Positions 12,019 through 13,453 of a stretch of 13,453 nt of DNA are shown piece by piece. Positions within the stretch are counted from its first letter, which is position 1. Each line of letters begins with the position of its first letter. The notes beneath the pieces are model-generated. The model worked only from the letters and a program-made list of their open reading frames with translations, was not told the origin of the DNA and did no database searches. A program made the translations under genes and the position numbers. This DNA comes from Solirubrobacteraceae bacterium (GTDB taxonomy: Bacteria; Actinomycetota; Thermoleophilia; Solirubrobacterales; Solirubrobacteraceae): contig JADGIB010000069.1 of NCBI GenBank assembly GCA_019683665.1, positions 1-13,453 of the forward strand, given 5' to 3'.

Positions 12019-13008
12019 ATGCTCGACTTCCAAGTCCCCCGGATCACCAGCGAATCGGTCGACGAGAACCGCGGCACCTTCACGATCGAGCCGCTCGATC
12101 GTGGCTTCGGCTACACGTTCGGCAACTCGCTGCGCCGCGTGCTGCTCAGCTCGCTCAGCGGCGCCGCGGTGACGAGCGTTCGCATCGAGGGCGTCGCGCA
12201 CGAGTTCTCGACGATCCAGGGCGTCAAGGAGGACGTCACCGACATCGTCCTCAACCTCAAGGGCATCGTCTGCAAGATGCACTCGGACGCCAGCGAGGTC
12301 GAGGCCCCGCTCGTGGTGACCGGGCCGGGGGACATCACCGCCGGGGACATCGACCTGCCCGCCGGTGTGGAGATCCTCAACCCGGACGTCCACATCGCGA
12401 CGCTCGAGAAGAAGACGAAGCTGGAGCTGTACCTGACGATCGGCCGCGGCCGCGGCTACCGCCCGGCCGAGGAGAACAAGACGCCCGACCAGCCGATCGG
12501 CGTCATCCCGATCGACTCGATCTTCTCGCCGGTGAAGCGCGTCGCCTACGCCGTCGAGCAGGCGCGCGTCGGGCAGCGCACGGACTTCGACAAGCTCACG
12601 CTCGACATCGAGACCGACGGCTCGATCGACCCGCACGCCGCGCTGCGCGAGGCGGCGGAGCTGCTCATCAGCCAGCTCGCGATCTTCACCGACGCCGACC
12701 GCGTCGAGGAGCTGCGCGCGGGCCCGGCCGGGCAGCTCGCCGACGGCATGGCGGCCGGCGGCAACGGCTCCGGCGGGGGCGCCGGCGGGGCCGCCGCGGG
12801 TGGGCCGATGCACGACATCCTCATCGAGGAGCTCGAGCTGGGCGTGCGCTCGTACAACTGCCTGAAGCGCGCGGGCATCCAGACGGTCGGCGACCTGGTC
12901 TCGAAGTCGGAGGGCGAGCTGAACGCCATCCCGAACTTCGGCAAGAAGTCGATCGACGAGGTCATCGAGACGCTCGAGGCGCGCGGGCTGAGCCTCCGCG
13001 AGGACTGA
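12019..13008 (+). CDS. rpoA: DNA-directed RNA polymerase subunit alpha
   Basis: A 329-residue alpha subunit. The N-terminal domain (about 1-232) that dimerises and nucleates RNA polymerase contains YTFGNSLRRVLLSSLSG (residues 32-48) and, later, EGVAHEFSTIQGVKEDV. The C-terminal domain (about 268-329) has LGVRSYNCLKRAGI, with Arg277 and Asn280 equivalent to E. coli Arg265 and Asn268, which contact UP-element DNA, and ends with the helix-hairpin-helix NFGKKSIDEV. The flexible linker (about 245-263) is a Gly/Ala run instead of the usual charged linker. TAAGG at 12010-12014 is the ribosome-binding site. The stop is one base before rplQ. Confidence 0.98.
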   Translation: MLDFQVPRITSESVDENRGTFTIEPLDRGFGYTFGNSLRRVLLSSLSGAAVTSVRIEGVAHEFSTIQGVKEDVTDIVLNLKGIVCKMHSDASEVEAPLVVTGPGDITAGDIDLPAGVEILNPDVHIATLEKKTKLELYLTIGRGRGYRPAEENKTPDQPIGVIPIDSIFSPVKRVAYAVEQARVGQRTDFDKLTLDIETDGSIDPHAALREAAELLISQLAIFTDADRVEELRAGPAGQLADGMAAGGNGSGGGAGGAAAGGPMHDILIEELELGVRSYNCLKRAGIQTVGDLVSKSEGELNAIPNFGKKSIDEVIETLEARGLSLRED

Positions 13009-13009
13009 C

Positions 13010-13375
13010 ATGCGTCACCAGAAGACCCGTCACAAGCTGAGCCGCGACGCGGCCCACCGCAAGGCGCTCCTGCGCAACCTGTGCAAGAACGTCATCGAGC
13101 ACGAGCGGATCAAGACGACCGAGGCGAAGGCCAAGGCGGTCAAGCCCGAGGTCGAGAAGCTGATCACGCTCGCCAAGCGCGGCGACCTGCACGCCCGCCG
13201 TCAGGTCATGGCCGACCTCGGCAACAACAGCGAGGACACGAAGGCCGTCGTCGCGAAGCTGTTCGAGGAGGTCGCCCCGCGCTACTCGGAGCGCCAGGGC
13301 GGCTACACGCGCATCCTCAAGCTCGGTCCGCGCCCGGGTGACGCGACCGAGATGGTCTACCTCGAGCTCGTCTAG
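13010..13375 (+). CDS. rplQ: 50S ribosomal protein L17 (bL17)
   Basis: A 121-residue bL17, starting MRHQKTRHKLSRDAAHRKAL, with the central ITLAKRGDLHARRQV block and the C-terminal GGYTRILKLGPRPGDATEM motif. bL17 is a bacteria-specific large-subunit protein near the tunnel exit. It starts one base after the rpoA stop and is the usual last gene of the alpha operon. The 78 bases after it are nearly pure G and C, with a 15-base C run; no gene is visible, and truA, a frequent next gene, is not in the window. Confidence 0.97.
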   Translation: MRHQKTRHKLSRDAAHRKALLRNLCKNVIEHERIKTTEAKAKAVKPEVEKLITLAKRGDLHARRQVMADLGNNSEDTKAVVAKLFEEVAPRYSERQGGYTRILKLGPRPGDATEMVYLELV

Positions 13376-13453
13376 CCCGTCGCGCCGCGGGCCCCCCCCC
13401 CCCCCCGGGCCGGCCCCCCGCGCCCGCCCCGGCCCCCGCCCCCCCAGCCCCGG

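Noticed and set aside
10516..13011. A very long minus-strand open frame opposite rpsM, rpsK, rpsD and rpoA
   Set aside because: It is the antisense of four certain genes. Genes with G or C at almost every third position rarely produce stops on the opposite strand; the translation is Leu/Arg/Asp/Val-rich without any domain.

Overview
The window is an almost unbroken run of forward-strand ribosomal-protein genes: the end of the S10 operon, the spc operon and the alpha operon, in the classical bacterial order. GC content is very high, with nearly every third codon position G or C. Zinc-ribbon (C+) forms of S14, L36 and S4, an Arg/Gly/Gln-rich S3 tail, a long charged N-terminal extension on S17 and the secY-adk-map order together suggest a high-GC actinobacterium, perhaps of the Thermoleophilia/Solirubrobacterales type. 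That placement is inference; no marker here proves it. Both ends run into homopolymeric G/C stretches, so the window probably covers most or all of a draft or metagenomic contig.

Layout. 7-147: the C-terminal tail of rpsC. 148-5354: rplP, rpmC, rpsQ, rplN, rplX, rplE, rpsN (zinc type), rpsH, rplF, rplR, rpsE, rpmD, rplO, tightly packed with many 1-, 4- or 8-base overlaps that imply translational coupling. 5355-5413: a short gap with a hairpin and a promoter-like hexamer. 5414-7379: secY and adk. 7380-7521: a gap with three successive hairpins and a second promoter-like hexamer. 7522-9985: map, followed with 4-base overlaps by a two-gene DrrA/DrrB-like ABC-2 exporter. 9986-10423: the only long gap, holding a decayed reverse-strand fragment of a secreted protein and the probable promoter of the next operon. 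10424-13375: rpmJ, rpsM, rpsK, rpsD, rpoA, rplQ.

How the genes work together: the ribosomal proteins build both subunits; SecY is the membrane channel for nascent proteins; adenylate kinase balances adenine nucleotides; Map trims initiator methionines; RpoA nucleates RNA polymerase. The unexpected part is the map-rpmJ interval. infA (initiation factor IF-1), normally found there, is absent, and an ABC-2 exporter translationally coupled to map occupies the place.

Most of the window is conserved housekeeping DNA. I found no clear new defence or mobile system. The points most worth a second look are the exporter replacing infA, the hairpin-rich adk-map gap, the hairpin-plus-promoter pattern repeated before secY and map, the S17 extension, the S3 tail and the reverse-strand gene remnant.
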